This document shows, piece by piece, positions 51,517-62,928 of a stretch of 64,000 bases of DNA (its first letter is position 1; every line of letters begins with the position of its first letter). This DNA is from Chryseobacterium wanjuense. GTDB taxonomy: Bacteria; Bacteroidota; Bacteroidia; Flavobacteriales; Weeksellaceae. A program made the translations under genes and the position numbers. The notes under the pieces are model-generated. The model saw only the letters and a program-made list of their open reading frames with translations. It ran no database searches and was not told the origin of the DNA. The stretch is taken from NCBI RefSeq assembly GCF_900111495.1, contig NZ_FOIU01000001.1, positions 2,294,001-2,358,000 on the forward strand. Reading direction: 5' to 3'.

Positions 51517-52383
51517 TTATTTTATACGAATTACCGAGAAAAAAGTCATTGGAAATATCCCCCCTCCCGCTGTAGTTCCTGTTCCTCTCATAACAACGGA
51601 AGGAGATCCGCCACCATTGTGCTGCTGTTCTATCGTAAAAGCATATGTTTTTCCGGTTACTAATTCCATAGCCACCTGATAAGAAAGATTCGTGACTTGT
51701 CCGAATGCTAAACTAGTAATTGTGTCAATATTGAAAGCTACATATCTATTATCCGTCACATTGTATAATCCATAATAACAATTTCCACTCAGTGGAGTGG
51801 TAGGACTTTCTCCTTGTAAAGAAAAATTCATATTAACAAGATAAGTACCATTTGAATTAACTGTAAAAGCATTATTCGTAGCAGTTCCGGTAAATGTATT
51901 AAAATTATCTACTAATTTCTCAGTCATTCTTCCAATTCGAGTAGGACTAGCTGGATTAGTAGGAACTGTAAAATCCCCATCCATTCTAGCTGAAACCTCC
52001 TGTGCAATTTGCGGCTGCCCGTTGATCGCAAGAATATTTCCCGTGCCATTAGGTATATTATTAATTGTCATAGTACCCCACACAGTTCCGTTAAAATAAT
52101 AAAAACCTGGTACTGTTACATTTACTGTTTGTCCTGCCGGAGCAGAATCTGCCGCTGTTACATATACTACAGCTCCCGTCTGTGCAGTTGTATATGTTTT
52201 GGCTCTTAATTGATCGCCTGTAAGTCTGGGAGGAATTATACCATCTAAACTTGAGGGAGTTGTTGGCTTACCTACAACATCCAATGTTGCTTGTGGATTG
52301 ACTGTGTTAATACCTACTTGAGCATGCACCAAATCGAAAGATATGGTCATTGCAACTAGAATCAAAGATTTTAAATTTTTCAT
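51517..52383 (-). CDS. Secreted fibre-like protein with VGIN-TLDV head
   Basis: A 288-residue exported protein. The signal peptide ends at about residue 22 (LVHAQ) and the mature N-terminus is VGINTVNPQATLDVVGKPTT. Next comes IIPPRLTGDQLRAKTYTTAQ, a segment shared by many flavobacterial fibre-like proteins, and a C-terminal beta domain ending FFSVIRIK (jelly-roll-like by pattern). It has the same head as the genes at 7268 and 8334 but a different body. The gene is bracketed by a 43-bp imperfect direct repeat, suggesting it was inserted or duplicated into this spot upstream of the DUF3857 pair. Confidence 0.75.
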   Translation of the reverse strand: MKNLKSLILVAMTISFDLVHAQVGINTVNPQATLDVVGKPTTPSSLDGIIPPRLTGDQLRAKTYTTAQTGAVVYVTAADSAPAGQTVNVTVPGFYYFNGTVWGTMTINNIPNGTGNILAINGQPQIAQEVSARMDGDFTVPTNPASPTRIGRMTEKLVDNFNTFTGTATNNAFTVNSNGTYLVNMNFSLQGESPTTPLSGNCYYGLYNVTDNRYVAFNIDTITSLAFGQVTNLSYQVAMELVTGKTYAFTIEQQHNGGGSPSVVMRGTGTTAGGGIFPMTFFSVIRIK

Positions 52384-52434
52384 TTTTTTTCATTTTAGTG
52401 TTTATGCTACAAAGATATAAAATTAACATAAATA

Positions 52435-52476
52435 ATTAGTTTGGGGTATTTTAAATAAAAAAGACTTCATTTCTGA
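52435..52476. repeat. Direct repeat, copy B
   Basis: ATTAGTTTGGGGTATTTTAA... ending CATTTCTGA; the partner of copy A at 51467. It includes half of the gyrB terminator. Confidence 0.75.
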
Positions 52477-52485
52477 AGCCTTTTA
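52457..52485 (-). terminator. Intrinsic terminator of gyrB
   Basis: On the minus strand AAGGCTTC pairs with GAAGTCTT (one wobble), followed by T residues (complement of 52457-52462). Confidence 0.75.
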
Positions 52486-52508
52486 TTTATGTATGTTAAA
52501 AAGAATGA

Positions 52509-54512
<2,004 letters not shown>

Positions 54513-54675
54513 TTAAAATATGTCAAAAAATGAAGGATTTTTCCACAAAAATCACAAATAATTTATTTCAAAAAAAGATTAAAGTTAAAACCTATTATTT
54601 AAACCACAACTGTTGTAAATCATACTGAACATCTCTAATTTATACGTAAATTTATTTACTCAAAAGTTGATATTT

Positions 54676-56019
54676 ATGGATGATTTTCTAGCTGCCCGCG
54701 CACAGATGGCAATGTCGCTTGGTTTTCATATCATATTTTCCTGTGTAGGAATGGTGATGCCTTTCTTAATGGCGTTTGCACACTGGAAATACCTTAAAAC
54801 AAACAATGAAATCTACAAAGGTCTTACCAAAGCCTGGAGCAAAGGAGTAGCCATTCTTTTTGCTACCGGCGCCGTTTCCGGAACGATGCTTTCCTTTGAA
54901 CTCGGACTTCTCTGGCCTACTTTTATGAAACACGCTGGTCCTATCTTCGGGATGCCTTTTTCATTGGAAGGAACAGCTTTTTTCATTGAAGCGATCGCCA
55001 TCGGATTTTTCCTTTACGGATGGGATAAATTTAATAAATGGTTTCATTGGTTTTGCGGATTTCTGGTAGGGTTAAGCGGTTTAGCCTCCGGAATATTGGT
55101 GGTTGCCGCCAATGCCTGGATGAATTCTCCTGCCGGATTTGATTATGTGGACGGACAATATTTAAATATAGATCCTATAAAAGCGATGTTTAATGAAGCT
55201 TGGTTTCCACAGGCTTTACATATGACGGTTGCGGCATTTTGTGCGACAGGATTTGCGGTTGCAGGAGTTCATGCTTATTTAATAATGAAAAAAAAGAATG
55301 TCGAATTTCATACTAAAGCTTTTCGGATTGCTGCCGGATTTGCCTTAATCGGGGCATTCGGAGCACCATTGAGCGGTGATATTGCCGCAAAATCCGTTGC
55401 CGAAAGGCAGCCTATAAAACTCGCCGCCATGGAAGCCCACTTTGAAACAGAAAAAGGTGCCGCATTTGTAATAGGCGGAATTCCTGATGAAGAAAAAGGT
55501 GAAATAAAATATGCGGTAAAAATCCCGAAAGTGTTAAGCTTTTTAGTGAGTAATGATTTCAACCACGAAGTAAAAGGACTTAATGATTTTCCTAGAGACG
55601 AATGGCCTCCGATTGCTGTTGTACATTACGCATTTCAGATGATGATCTTCTTTGGAGTGGTAATGATTATTATCGGAATGATCTATTTATATGCCGTGTT
55701 TTTCAGAAAACAATGGCTGAATAAAAACTGGCTGCTAAAAACATTTTTAGTGGCAACACCTTTCGGATATATTGCACTGGAAGCGGGCTGGACAGTCACT
55801 GAAGTCGGTCGGCAGCCATGGATAATCTACGGAATCATGAAAACCGTAGACGCCGTAACTCCGATGCCGGGAATACAGTATTCTTTTTATTTTTTCACTG
55901 CGATTTTCGTGTCGTTATCGCTTGTTATAATTTTCCTTCTAACAAGACAGATAAGTATGGTTCCTAAATTATACGATCCTACCGATCCTCAGTTTAACGC
56001 TAAAAATAAGAAATCATGA
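54676..56019 (+). CDS. cydA: Cytochrome bd quinol oxidase subunit I
   Basis: A 447-residue inner-membrane subunit binding hemes b558, b595 and d; the complex reduces oxygen at high affinity using menaquinol. The first helix contains the heme-ligand His18 in MAMSLGFHIIFS, with further blocks GMPFSLEGTAFFIEAIAIGF, ALHMTVAAFCATGFAVAG and VGRQPWIIYGIM. The Q-loop is short, as in the common Bacteroidota type. The ATG at 54676 is chosen over an upstream TTG. It overlaps cydB by four bases. Confidence 0.95.
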   Translation: MDDFLAARAQMAMSLGFHIIFSCVGMVMPFLMAFAHWKYLKTNNEIYKGLTKAWSKGVAILFATGAVSGTMLSFELGLLWPTFMKHAGPIFGMPFSLEGTAFFIEAIAIGFFLYGWDKFNKWFHWFCGFLVGLSGLASGILVVAANAWMNSPAGFDYVDGQYLNIDPIKAMFNEAWFPQALHMTVAAFCATGFAVAGVHAYLIMKKKNVEFHTKAFRIAAGFALIGAFGAPLSGDIAAKSVAERQPIKLAAMEAHFETEKGAAFVIGGIPDEEKGEIKYAVKIPKVLSFLVSNDFNHEVKGLNDFPRDEWPPIAVVHYAFQMMIFFGVVMIIIGMIYLYAVFFRKQWLNKNWLLKTFLVATPFGYIALEAGWTVTEVGRQPWIIYGIMKTVDAVTPMPGIQYSFYFFTAIFVSLSLVIIFLLTRQISMVPKLYDPTDPQFNAKNKKS

Positions 56020-57020
56020 TTTACGTAGTTATAGGTTTTCTCTGGCTGTCTATCTGTCTGTATGTGATTTTAGGAGGCGCTGATTTCGGAGCGGGAATTG
56101 TGGAGCTTTTCACCAAAGAGAAAAACCGTTCCAAAACAAAAACCATTATGTATGAATCTATTGCGCCGGTTTGGGAAGCCAATCATATGTGGCTAATCAT
56201 TGCGATTGTGATCCTTTTCGTGGGTTTTCCTGAGATTTATACGACTTTGTCCACCTATCTTCATATTCCATTAGTTTTAATGTTGGTGGGGATTATTGCA
56301 AGAGGAACCGCCTTCGCTTTCAGGCATTATGATGCGGTAAAGGATGATTGGCAGACGGTTTATACCCAGATATTTTATTTTTCGAGCTTATTGACGCCTT
56401 TTTTCTTAGGATTAATTGCTGCTGCGACAGTTTCTCATTCGATCGACCCTAATGCGAAAAGCTTTTTAGACCTATATATTTTCAGCTGGCTGAATTGGTT
56501 CGGAATAGCGGTAGGCTTGTTCACCGTTTCCATCTGCGCTTATCTGGCTTCCATATTTGCTTTAAGGGAAACGACAGACCGATTGGAATTGAATTTAATG
56601 ATAAAAAAATCCAAACAAACCATGATTTTCGTTGTCATTACAGGAATTTTAGTTTTTTTGACGGCTCATTTCTCTGATATTCCTTTATTAATGTGGGTTT
56701 TCTCGAAACCTTTGGGAATTATGGCAACTGTTTTTGCAACCATTTGTTTAGGTTTGATTTTACGAGCCATGCAGACCCGGAAACTGCTTCCGGTAAGAGC
56801 TTTAGCGGGATTCCAGATTATTATGATCCTGGTGGCGGCGACATATCAGCATAACCCGAATATTATTTTATTTGCAAACGGACAGCATCTTTCCTTACTG
56901 GAACACGTTGCAGCTCCCAAAACCATTTCCGCATTGGGATGGGCTTTGATGTTGGGTTCTGTTTTCATTCTGCCATTTTTGTTTTATCTGATGGCGTCAT
57001 TCAGTAAACAAAGAAGATAG
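56016..57020 (+). CDS. cydB: Cytochrome bd quinol oxidase subunit II
   Basis: A 334-residue membrane subunit with about eight or nine helices that pairs with CydA. Typical N-terminus is IGFLWLSICLYVILGGADFG, with family blocks IAPVWEANHMWLI and RGTAFAFRHYD. The ATGA overlap with cydA indicates coupled translation. No CydX-like small subunit or CydCD exporter follows; a terminator lies just downstream. Confidence 0.95.
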   Translation: MIYVVIGFLWLSICLYVILGGADFGAGIVELFTKEKNRSKTKTIMYESIAPVWEANHMWLIIAIVILFVGFPEIYTTLSTYLHIPLVLMLVGIIARGTAFAFRHYDAVKDDWQTVYTQIFYFSSLLTPFFLGLIAAATVSHSIDPNAKSFLDLYIFSWLNWFGIAVGLFTVSICAYLASIFALRETTDRLELNLMIKKSKQTMIFVVITGILVFLTAHFSDIPLLMWVFSKPLGIMATVFATICLGLILRAMQTRKLLPVRALAGFQIIMILVAATYQHNPNIILFANGQHLSLLEHVAAPKTISALGWALMLGSVFILPFLFYLMASFSKQRR

Positions 57021-57042
57021 TTTTACATCATTTAAAATAAAT

Positions 57043-57073
57043 AGTCCTCTGCTTTGAAGTGGAGGATTTTTCT
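57043..57073 (+). terminator. Intrinsic terminator after cydB
   Basis: TCCTCTGCT (57045-57053) pairs with AGTGGAGGA (57058-57066), including two wobbles, followed by TTTTTCTTTT. Confidence 0.75.
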
Positions 57074-57181
57074 TTTGTATTGAATTCAAAAAAAATCTTA
57101 AATCAAGTTAAGTCTGGTTAAAATTTTAAGATTGGAGAGAAGATTGTATATCTTTTCCGGAACCAATCTCTAATTATTCAA

Positions 57182-58237
57182 ATGACAAAATTTTTTAAAT
57201 ATTCCTTGTGCCTTATTTTAATTCTGTTTATTTCTTTTAAAACTTTTGCACAAACGGTAAAATCCGCGGACAGGTATCTTAATGCTTATAAAAAATACGA
57301 AAATGCAACCTGCCCGATTAAAAAAAATAATATTAAAAATTTCGTGTATTTCTCCAGAGACAGGGATGCCATCAAAGATCATCCTTTCCTGAAAAATCCT
57401 CGGTTTGAAGGGGCACAAATCATGTATTCATGGGATCGCCTGGAACCGGAAGAGGGTAAATATGATTTCTCGGAAATTAAAGAAGATTATCAATACTTGC
57501 TTTCTCATCACAAAAAACTTTTTATACAGCTTCAGGACACGACTTTCGACCCGGAGATGAAATCGGTTCCGAAATATTTATTGGCCAATAAATATGATGG
57601 CGGCGCAGTTATTATGCTAAAAGATAACGGTGAACCCGACGGCTGGACTGCCAAAAGATGGAACCCGAACGTACAAAAACGTTTTGCCTTGTTGCTTCAA
57701 GCTTTAGGAAAAGAATTTGACGGAAAAATTGAAGGAGTTAATCTTCAGGAATCTTCGATCGGAGAAGTGAAAGACCCTACTTTTACCCCAGAATCATATG
57801 CGAAAGGGATAAAGGCAAATATGCTGGCTATGAAAAAGGCATTTAAAAAATCTGTGACGATGCAGTACGCCAATTTTATGCCCGGAGAAAGCCTTCCGGA
57901 AAATGACAAAGGATATCTTCGCGGGCTTTACCAATATGGACAACAAATCGGTGTCGGCCTGGGCGGTCCCGATCTGATGGTAAAAAGAAAACCTCAACTC
58001 AACAACACGCTGGCTATGATGCACGAAGCAAAATATACTGTTCCTCTCGGAATTGCAGTGCAGGATGGAAATTATATCAACGATACCAGCAACAATGCAA
58101 TTGTCTCTGATCATAAAAATATTGTCCCGCTTTTGGTGGCTTTTGCAGATGATTTTCTCAAGGTAAATTATATGTTTTGGGTAAATCAGGAACCGTATTT
58201 TATGGAGGATGTAATGCCTTGTTTTACCGCCAAATAA
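57182..58237 (+). CDS. Secreted glycoside-hydrolase-like protein, copy 1
   Basis: A 351-residue exported protein (signal peptide to about residue 24, TFAQ). The layout is that of a TIM-barrel glycosidase: QIMYSWDRLEPEEGKYDF (79-96, the strand-then-'W..LEP..G.YDF' start of clan GH-A-like enzymes), LFIQLQDTTFDP, an acid candidate Glu190 in IEGVNLQESSIG, and VNYMFWVNQEPYF near the end. I cannot assign a GH family. A close paralog follows 94 bases downstream. Activity on a polysaccharide is inference. Confidence 0.65.
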   Translation: MTKFFKYSLCLILILFISFKTFAQTVKSADRYLNAYKKYENATCPIKKNNIKNFVYFSRDRDAIKDHPFLKNPRFEGAQIMYSWDRLEPEEGKYDFSEIKEDYQYLLSHHKKLFIQLQDTTFDPEMKSVPKYLLANKYDGGAVIMLKDNGEPDGWTAKRWNPNVQKRFALLLQALGKEFDGKIEGVNLQESSIGEVKDPTFTPESYAKGIKANMLAMKKAFKKSVTMQYANFMPGESLPENDKGYLRGLYQYGQQIGVGLGGPDLMVKRKPQLNNTLAMMHEAKYTVPLGIAVQDGNYINDTSNNAIVSDHKNIVPLLVAFADDFLKVNYMFWVNQEPYFMEDVMPCFTAK

Positions 58238-58331
58238 TTCATTTTAAACAATAAACATCATGACGATTCAATTGAACATACAAATCATTAAGTAACAAAT
58301 TAAAATTAAATACTAATCAAAAACAGAAATA

Positions 58332-59402
58332 ATGAAACATACTTTTTCATTCAGATATTTAAAGTATTCGGTAAGCTTTCTTGTGTTTTTATTTTCGATG
58401 AAGGCCTACTCCCAGAAGTATGAAAATCCGGCAAAAAAGTACAGCAACGAATATAAAAAATATGAAAATGCATCCTGCCCGGTTCCTCCCAATACTATTA
58501 AAAATTTTGTCTATTTTTCCAGAGACAGAGAAGCCATTAAAGACCATCCGTTTCTGAAAATACCAAGATTTGAAGGAGCTCAGATCATGTATGCGTGGAG
58601 CCAGCTCGAACCAGAAAAAGGCAAATACGACTTTTCAATTATAAAAGAAGATTATCAATATCTGCTTTCTAAAGGGAAAAAATTATTTATACAATTGCAG
58701 GATACAACATTCGACCCCAACGCTAAAGCGGTTCCAAAATATTTACTGACCGATGAATATGGCGGAGGTGCTGTAATTATGCTAAAGGACAACGGCGAAC
58801 CCGATGGATGGACTGCCAAAAGATGGAACGAAAATGTACGCAAGCGTTTTGCTCTGCTGCTTGAAGCTTTAGGAAAGGAATTTGATGGAAAAATCGAAGG
58901 AATTAATCTTCAGGAAACGTCTATTGGCGTTGTAAAAGATCCTACTTTCACTCCTGAAATTTATGTAAAAAGTATCAAGGCAAATATGCTGGCTTTAAAA
59001 AAGGCTTTTTCAAAATCGGTTACCATGCAGTACGCTAATTTTATGCCTGAAGAATGGCTTCCGTGGACGGATAAAGGCTATCTGAGAAGCATTTATAAAT
59101 ATGGTCAGGAAATTGGTGTTGGTCTCGGAGCGCCGGATTTAATGGTAAAAAAAGACGGACATCTGAATCATGCTCTGGCTATGATGCACGAATCCAAATA
59201 CACTGTGCCGCTGGGAATTGCAGTACAGGACGGAAATTATACGAATGATGATACCAACAGCAAAGCTTATATAAAACACAATAATATGGTTCCCATGCTC
59301 AGTGCGTTTGCGAAAGACTTTTTGAAAGTTAATTATATGTTCTGGGTAGATCAGAAACCTTATTTCATGGAAGATGTAGTGCCGTGTTTCAGTTCAAAAT
59401 AA
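58332..59402 (+). CDS. Secreted glycoside-hydrolase-like protein, copy 2
   Basis: A 356-residue exported paralog of the preceding protein, roughly 75% identical by eye and sharing QIMYAWSQLEPEKGKYDF, IEGINLQETSIGVVKDPTF and VNYMFWVDQKPYFMEDVVP. Signal peptide to about residue 27 (AYSQ). The candidate catalytic Glu is conserved in both. The arrangement is a tandem duplication with a non-coding gap of 94 bp and a shared terminator. Confidence 0.65.
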   Translation: MKHTFSFRYLKYSVSFLVFLFSMKAYSQKYENPAKKYSNEYKKYENASCPVPPNTIKNFVYFSRDREAIKDHPFLKIPRFEGAQIMYAWSQLEPEKGKYDFSIIKEDYQYLLSKGKKLFIQLQDTTFDPNAKAVPKYLLTDEYGGGAVIMLKDNGEPDGWTAKRWNENVRKRFALLLEALGKEFDGKIEGINLQETSIGVVKDPTFTPEIYVKSIKANMLALKKAFSKSVTMQYANFMPEEWLPWTDKGYLRSIYKYGQEIGVGLGAPDLMVKKDGHLNHALAMMHESKYTVPLGIAVQDGNYTNDDTNSKAYIKHNNMVPMLSAFAKDFLKVNYMFWVDQKPYFMEDVVPCFSSK

Positions 59403-59414
59403 TTATTTAAAATA

Positions 59415-59443
59415 AAAAAGCAGACCTCTACAGTCTGCTTTTT
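59415..59443. terminator. Bidirectional intrinsic terminator
   Basis: Perfect 11-bp arms AAAAAGCAGAC (59415-59425) and GTCTGCTTTTT (59433-59443), between convergent genes. Confidence 0.9.
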
Positions 59444-59462
59444 CTATTTTTATATCTTGCTA

Positions 59463-61160
59463 TTAAGCCAGTTTCATCAAAAGATTTTCATCAATTTTTT
59501 CAACTTTCACAAGATTATTCTTCGTTAAGTTTTTTGAAGCTTTGTCCCATTTTTTACCGGACAGCTGGCTTCTTTCTTTCACTTCAGCCAAAGAGAACGG
59601 CTCTTCCTGAGAATTAAGAATTTCAAGAATTACCTTTTCATCTTCTCCCAATTCGATTTGCGGAACCGTTTTTTCCGGTCTCATCTGCGGGAAGAACAGC
59701 ACTTCCTGGATGGATGCGTTATTCGTTAAGAACATGATCAATCTATCCATACCGATTCCCAACCCTGAAGTTGGCGGCATACCGTATTCAAGGGCTCTCA
59801 GGAAATCCTGATCGATGAACATCGCCTCATCATCTCCTCTTTCAGATAAAGCCATCTGTGCTTCAAAACGTTCTCTCTGATCGATAGGATCATTCAACTC
59901 AGAATAGGCATTCGCGATTTCTTTTCCGCAAACCATTAGCTCAAAACGCTCTGTAAGCCCTTCTTTGCTTCTGTGTTTTTTCGTTAAAGGTGACATTTCG
60001 ATCGGATAATCTGTAATGAAAGTCGGCTGAATGAAGTTACCTTCACACTTTTCACCGAAAATTTCATCGATTAATTTTCCTTTCCCCATGGTTTCATTCA
60101 CCTCAATTCCGATAGATTTTGCGAAATCGTATAACTCCTCTTCAGTTTTTCCGGTAATATCAAAACCTGTAAATTTTTGGATCGCTTCCGTCATGGAAAC
60201 TCTTGGATAAGGCGCTTTGAAATCAATTTCATGCTCTCCGAAAGTTGCTTTTGTCGTTCCGTTTACTTGTACTGCACAGAATTCCAATAGTTTTTCCGTG
60301 AAATCCATCATCCAGTTGTAGTCTTTGTAAGCTACATAGATTTCCATTGCCGTGAACTCAGGGTTGTGCGTTCTGTCCATCCCTTCATTTCTGAAGTTTT
60401 TTGAGAATTCATAAACTCCGTCAAAACCACCCACGATCAATCTTTTCAGATATAATTCGTTGGCAATTCTTAAATATAATGGAATATCCAAAGCATTATG
60501 ATGTGTGATAAACGGTTTTGCAGCCGCACCACCCGGAATTGACTGTAAAATAGGTGTTTCCACTTCAAAATATCCTGCATCATTGAAGAAAGTTCTCATC
60601 GCGTTGAACAATTTTGTTCTTTTTACGAAAATTTCTTTCACCTGAGGGTTTACCGTTAAGTCTACATAGCGCTGTCTGTATCTCAGTTCCGGATCTGTGA
60701 ATCCGTCGTGTACTACTCCATTTTCATCAGTTTTAGCCTGAGGAAGCGGGCGTAAAGCTTTAGTTAAAAGGGTAAAGTTTTTCACCAAAACAGTTTGCTC
60801 GCCAACCTGAGTGGTAAACAATTCTCCTTCAACCCCGATAATGTCTCCTATATCTAAAAGGTGTTTGTAAACTTCATTATATAAAGTCTTGTCTTCACCT
60901 GTACAAATTTCGTCTCTATTAAAATATACCTGAATTTTACCCTTAGAATCCTGCAGTTCAGCGAAAGAAGCTTTCCCCTGGATTCTTCTTGACATTAATC
61001 TACCTGCAATCTTAACCTGTTTATTATCAGCGAAATCCTGTTTTATAGATTCTGTAGTATCTGTAATTACATATTCATCTGCCGGGAACGCGTTGATCCC
61101 CATTTCAACAAGCTTGTTCAGCTTTTCTCGTCTAATGATTTCTTGTTCTGATAATTGCAT
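59463..61160 (-). CDS. lysS: Lysine-tRNA ligase, class II
   Basis: A 565-residue class II aminoacyl-tRNA synthetase charging tRNA-Lys. It has the N-terminal OB-fold anticodon domain (about 50-150, VKIAGRLMSRRIQGKASFAE), motif 2 FSKNFRNEGMDRTHNPEFT, and motif 3 GLGIGMDRLIMFL. About 65 extra residues after motif 3 form a small helical C-terminal extension (LEILNSQEEPFSLAEVKERS ...), longer than in E. coli LysS, which I read as a lineage-specific tail. Confidence 0.97.
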   Translation of the reverse strand: MQLSEQEIIRREKLNKLVEMGINAFPADEYVITDTTESIKQDFADNKQVKIAGRLMSRRIQGKASFAELQDSKGKIQVYFNRDEICTGEDKTLYNEVYKHLLDIGDIIGVEGELFTTQVGEQTVLVKNFTLLTKALRPLPQAKTDENGVVHDGFTDPELRYRQRYVDLTVNPQVKEIFVKRTKLFNAMRTFFNDAGYFEVETPILQSIPGGAAAKPFITHHNALDIPLYLRIANELYLKRLIVGGFDGVYEFSKNFRNEGMDRTHNPEFTAMEIYVAYKDYNWMMDFTEKLLEFCAVQVNGTTKATFGEHEIDFKAPYPRVSMTEAIQKFTGFDITGKTEEELYDFAKSIGIEVNETMGKGKLIDEIFGEKCEGNFIQPTFITDYPIEMSPLTKKHRSKEGLTERFELMVCGKEIANAYSELNDPIDQRERFEAQMALSERGDDEAMFIDQDFLRALEYGMPPTSGLGIGMDRLIMFLTNNASIQEVLFFPQMRPEKTVPQIELGEDEKVILEILNSQEEPFSLAEVKERSQLSGKKWDKASKNLTKNNLVKVEKIDENLLMKLA

Positions 61161-61279
61161 TGTCTTTATTTAAAATAACGTGCAAAATTAGTGATTTTTG
61201 AATTGATGGTCAATGGCTTTTCTCAGAAATCTCATTTATTTCATATAAAATTGAACTCGAAGATCGTTTAACATTGAAT

Positions 61280-62209
61280 TTACAGGAACCAGCTTTTACG
61301 ATTTTGCTGAGGAATAAAAGTCCATGCCAATATTCTGCTCACCTTCTGACCTTGCGCCATATCGATCGTTTTGATTTCTATAGCTTTAAGTTTCTTTAAA
61401 AGTGTTGTAAGCTTAAATAAGTTATCTTTTTTTGAAACCAAACACGTAAACCAAAGAACCTGTGATGAATACAAGGTACTTTCACTGATCATTTTTGTGA
61501 TAAAAGCCAATTCGCCGCCTTCGCACCATAATTCGGATTGCTGGCCGCCGAAATTAAGCAAGGGCTTATCAACCTTAGACTTTTTAAGATTTTTTGTTTT
61601 CCTGATATTTCCTTTTAAAGCAGCTTCTTCAGAATCATGAAAAGGAGGATTGCACATAGAAAACATAAACCGGTCTTCAGAATTAATTATATTTTTGAAT
61701 ATATGATTAGGATCAGGCTGATGCTTCAATTGAATTGTTGACAATAAATCCGGATTATGAAGCAGAATTTTGTGAGCATTTTTCAAAGAATTCTCATTAA
61801 TATCCGTTCCCAGCATTTTCCAGCCATAAGAACGGTGGGCAATTAAAGGATATACAAGATTGGCTCCTGTCCCGATATCCAGGCCTTTCACAGAAATCCC
61901 TTCCGGAATCTCATTTTGTTGTTCGGCCAAAACATCTGCAATATAATGTACATAATCTGCCCTTCCCGGAATGGGCGGACAAAGATTGGTCTCGGGAATA
62001 TCCCAGTCTTTAACATTATAGAAATGCTGTAATAAAGCTTTATTAAGTAATTTTACGGCTTTCGGAATGCTAAAATTAATCGTTGCCGTCTGATAAGAAT
62101 TGGTGAAAACATAATGTTTCAGTTCTGGCACACAAGAAATAAGCTGATCAAAATCGTAAGGATCACGATGCAGATTTCTTGTGTGCAGACTGGATTTTTC
62201 GGTAGACAT
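61280..62209 (-). CDS. rlmF: 23S rRNA (adenine-1618-N6)-methyltransferase RlmF
   Basis: A 309-residue SAM methyltransferase that modifies A1618 of 23S rRNA. The N-6 adenine catalytic motif is NPPFHDS (186-192 region), the SAM-binding strand is GLDIGTGANLVYPL, and the family start LHTRNLHRDPYDFDQLI is intact. Its stop and the next gene's start are adjacent: it begins three bases after the cytochrome gene's stop, forming a run of three close genes on this strand. Confidence 0.93.
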   Translation of the reverse strand: MSTEKSSLHTRNLHRDPYDFDQLISCVPELKHYVFTNSYQTATINFSIPKAVKLLNKALLQHFYNVKDWDIPETNLCPPIPGRADYVHYIADVLAEQQNEIPEGISVKGLDIGTGANLVYPLIAHRSYGWKMLGTDINENSLKNAHKILLHNPDLLSTIQLKHQPDPNHIFKNIINSEDRFMFSMCNPPFHDSEEAALKGNIRKTKNLKKSKVDKPLLNFGGQQSELWCEGGELAFITKMISESTLYSSQVLWFTCLVSKKDNLFKLTTLLKKLKAIEIKTIDMAQGQKVSRILAWTFIPQQNRKSWFL

Positions 62210-62212
62210 TGT

Positions 62213-62587
62213 CTATTTTTTCTTCTGTGTCAAAATATATTCCACCATTTTTTTGGCATCTTCTTTAGATACCTGAGGATGAGGAGCCATTGGAACGCCT
62301 CCCCAAACTCCGCTCCCGCCTTCTATAATTTTGGAAGCCAGCAGTTCAATATCTTTATCAGAATATTTGTCTGCGATTTCCTGATAAGAAGGTCCTATCA
62401 TTCTCTCATTTACCGAGTGACAACCCGAGCAATCCAGCGTTTCGATGATCTGGTCTCCGGAAAGATTGCTTTTTGCGGGCTCTGAAACAGCAGGGGTTTC
62501 AGAAGTGCTTTCAATCGGTGTATTTTCTTTTTTGGAACAGGAAAGAATAAGCAAGCTCAGACATCCTGTCAAAAACAATTTTTTCAT
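62213..62587 (-). CDS. Lipoprotein cytochrome c
   Basis: A 124-residue class I cytochrome c of the c551/c552 type anchored as a lipoprotein (Cys17 in LILSCSKK). A Ser/Glu/Pro-rich linker precedes the heme motif CSGCH (53-57), and the axial Met is probably Met100 in GGVPMAPHP. It is a small soluble-type electron carrier facing the periplasm. It overlaps the stop of the upstream small lipoprotein gene by one base (TAATG), so the two are translated together. Confidence 0.88.
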   Translation of the reverse strand: MKKLFLTGCLSLLILSCSKKENTPIESTSETPAVSEPAKSNLSGDQIIETLDCSGCHSVNERMIGPSYQEIADKYSDKDIELLASKIIEGGSGVWGGVPMAPHPQVSKEDAKKMVEYILTQKKK

Positions 62588-62793
62588 TATTTTGTTGCTG
62601 CAGAATCAGTTTTAGGAGCTTCAGGTGTTGCAGCTGCTGGTGTGTCAGCTTTTTTAGCTGTAGAGTCTACTACTGTAGGTGCATCCGGCTCTGGTAACAT
62701 CGTGTTGCTGTCCTGTAAGTCATGATTAGGCTTTTTTGAGCAGTTTACTACCAATAGACCTCCGATAAATGCAATTGCTAATACTTTTTTCAT
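62587..62793 (-). CDS. Small lipoprotein, unknown
   Basis: A 68-residue predicted lipoprotein (Cys18 in LLVVNCSKK). The mature part is Pro/Ala/Thr-rich (KADTPAAATPEAPKTDSAAT) with no domain. Probably an envelope spacer-like protein; function unknown. It is the first gene of the cytochrome c - rlmF unit, overlapping the cytochrome gene by one base. Confidence 0.7.
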   Translation of the reverse strand: MKKVLAIAFIGGLLVVNCSKKPNHDLQDSNTMLPEPDAPTVVDSTAKKADTPAAATPEAPKTDSAATK

Positions 62794-62928
62794 TGTTTTC
62801 TAATTTGGCAACAAAAATATAAAAAATAAACTTTTCAGCTCATGATATCTATCCGTTTTTAGACATATTTTTAATAAAGATTATTAATTCATAATGATTA
62901 TATTTAAAGACAATTTTAAATTTAAACT

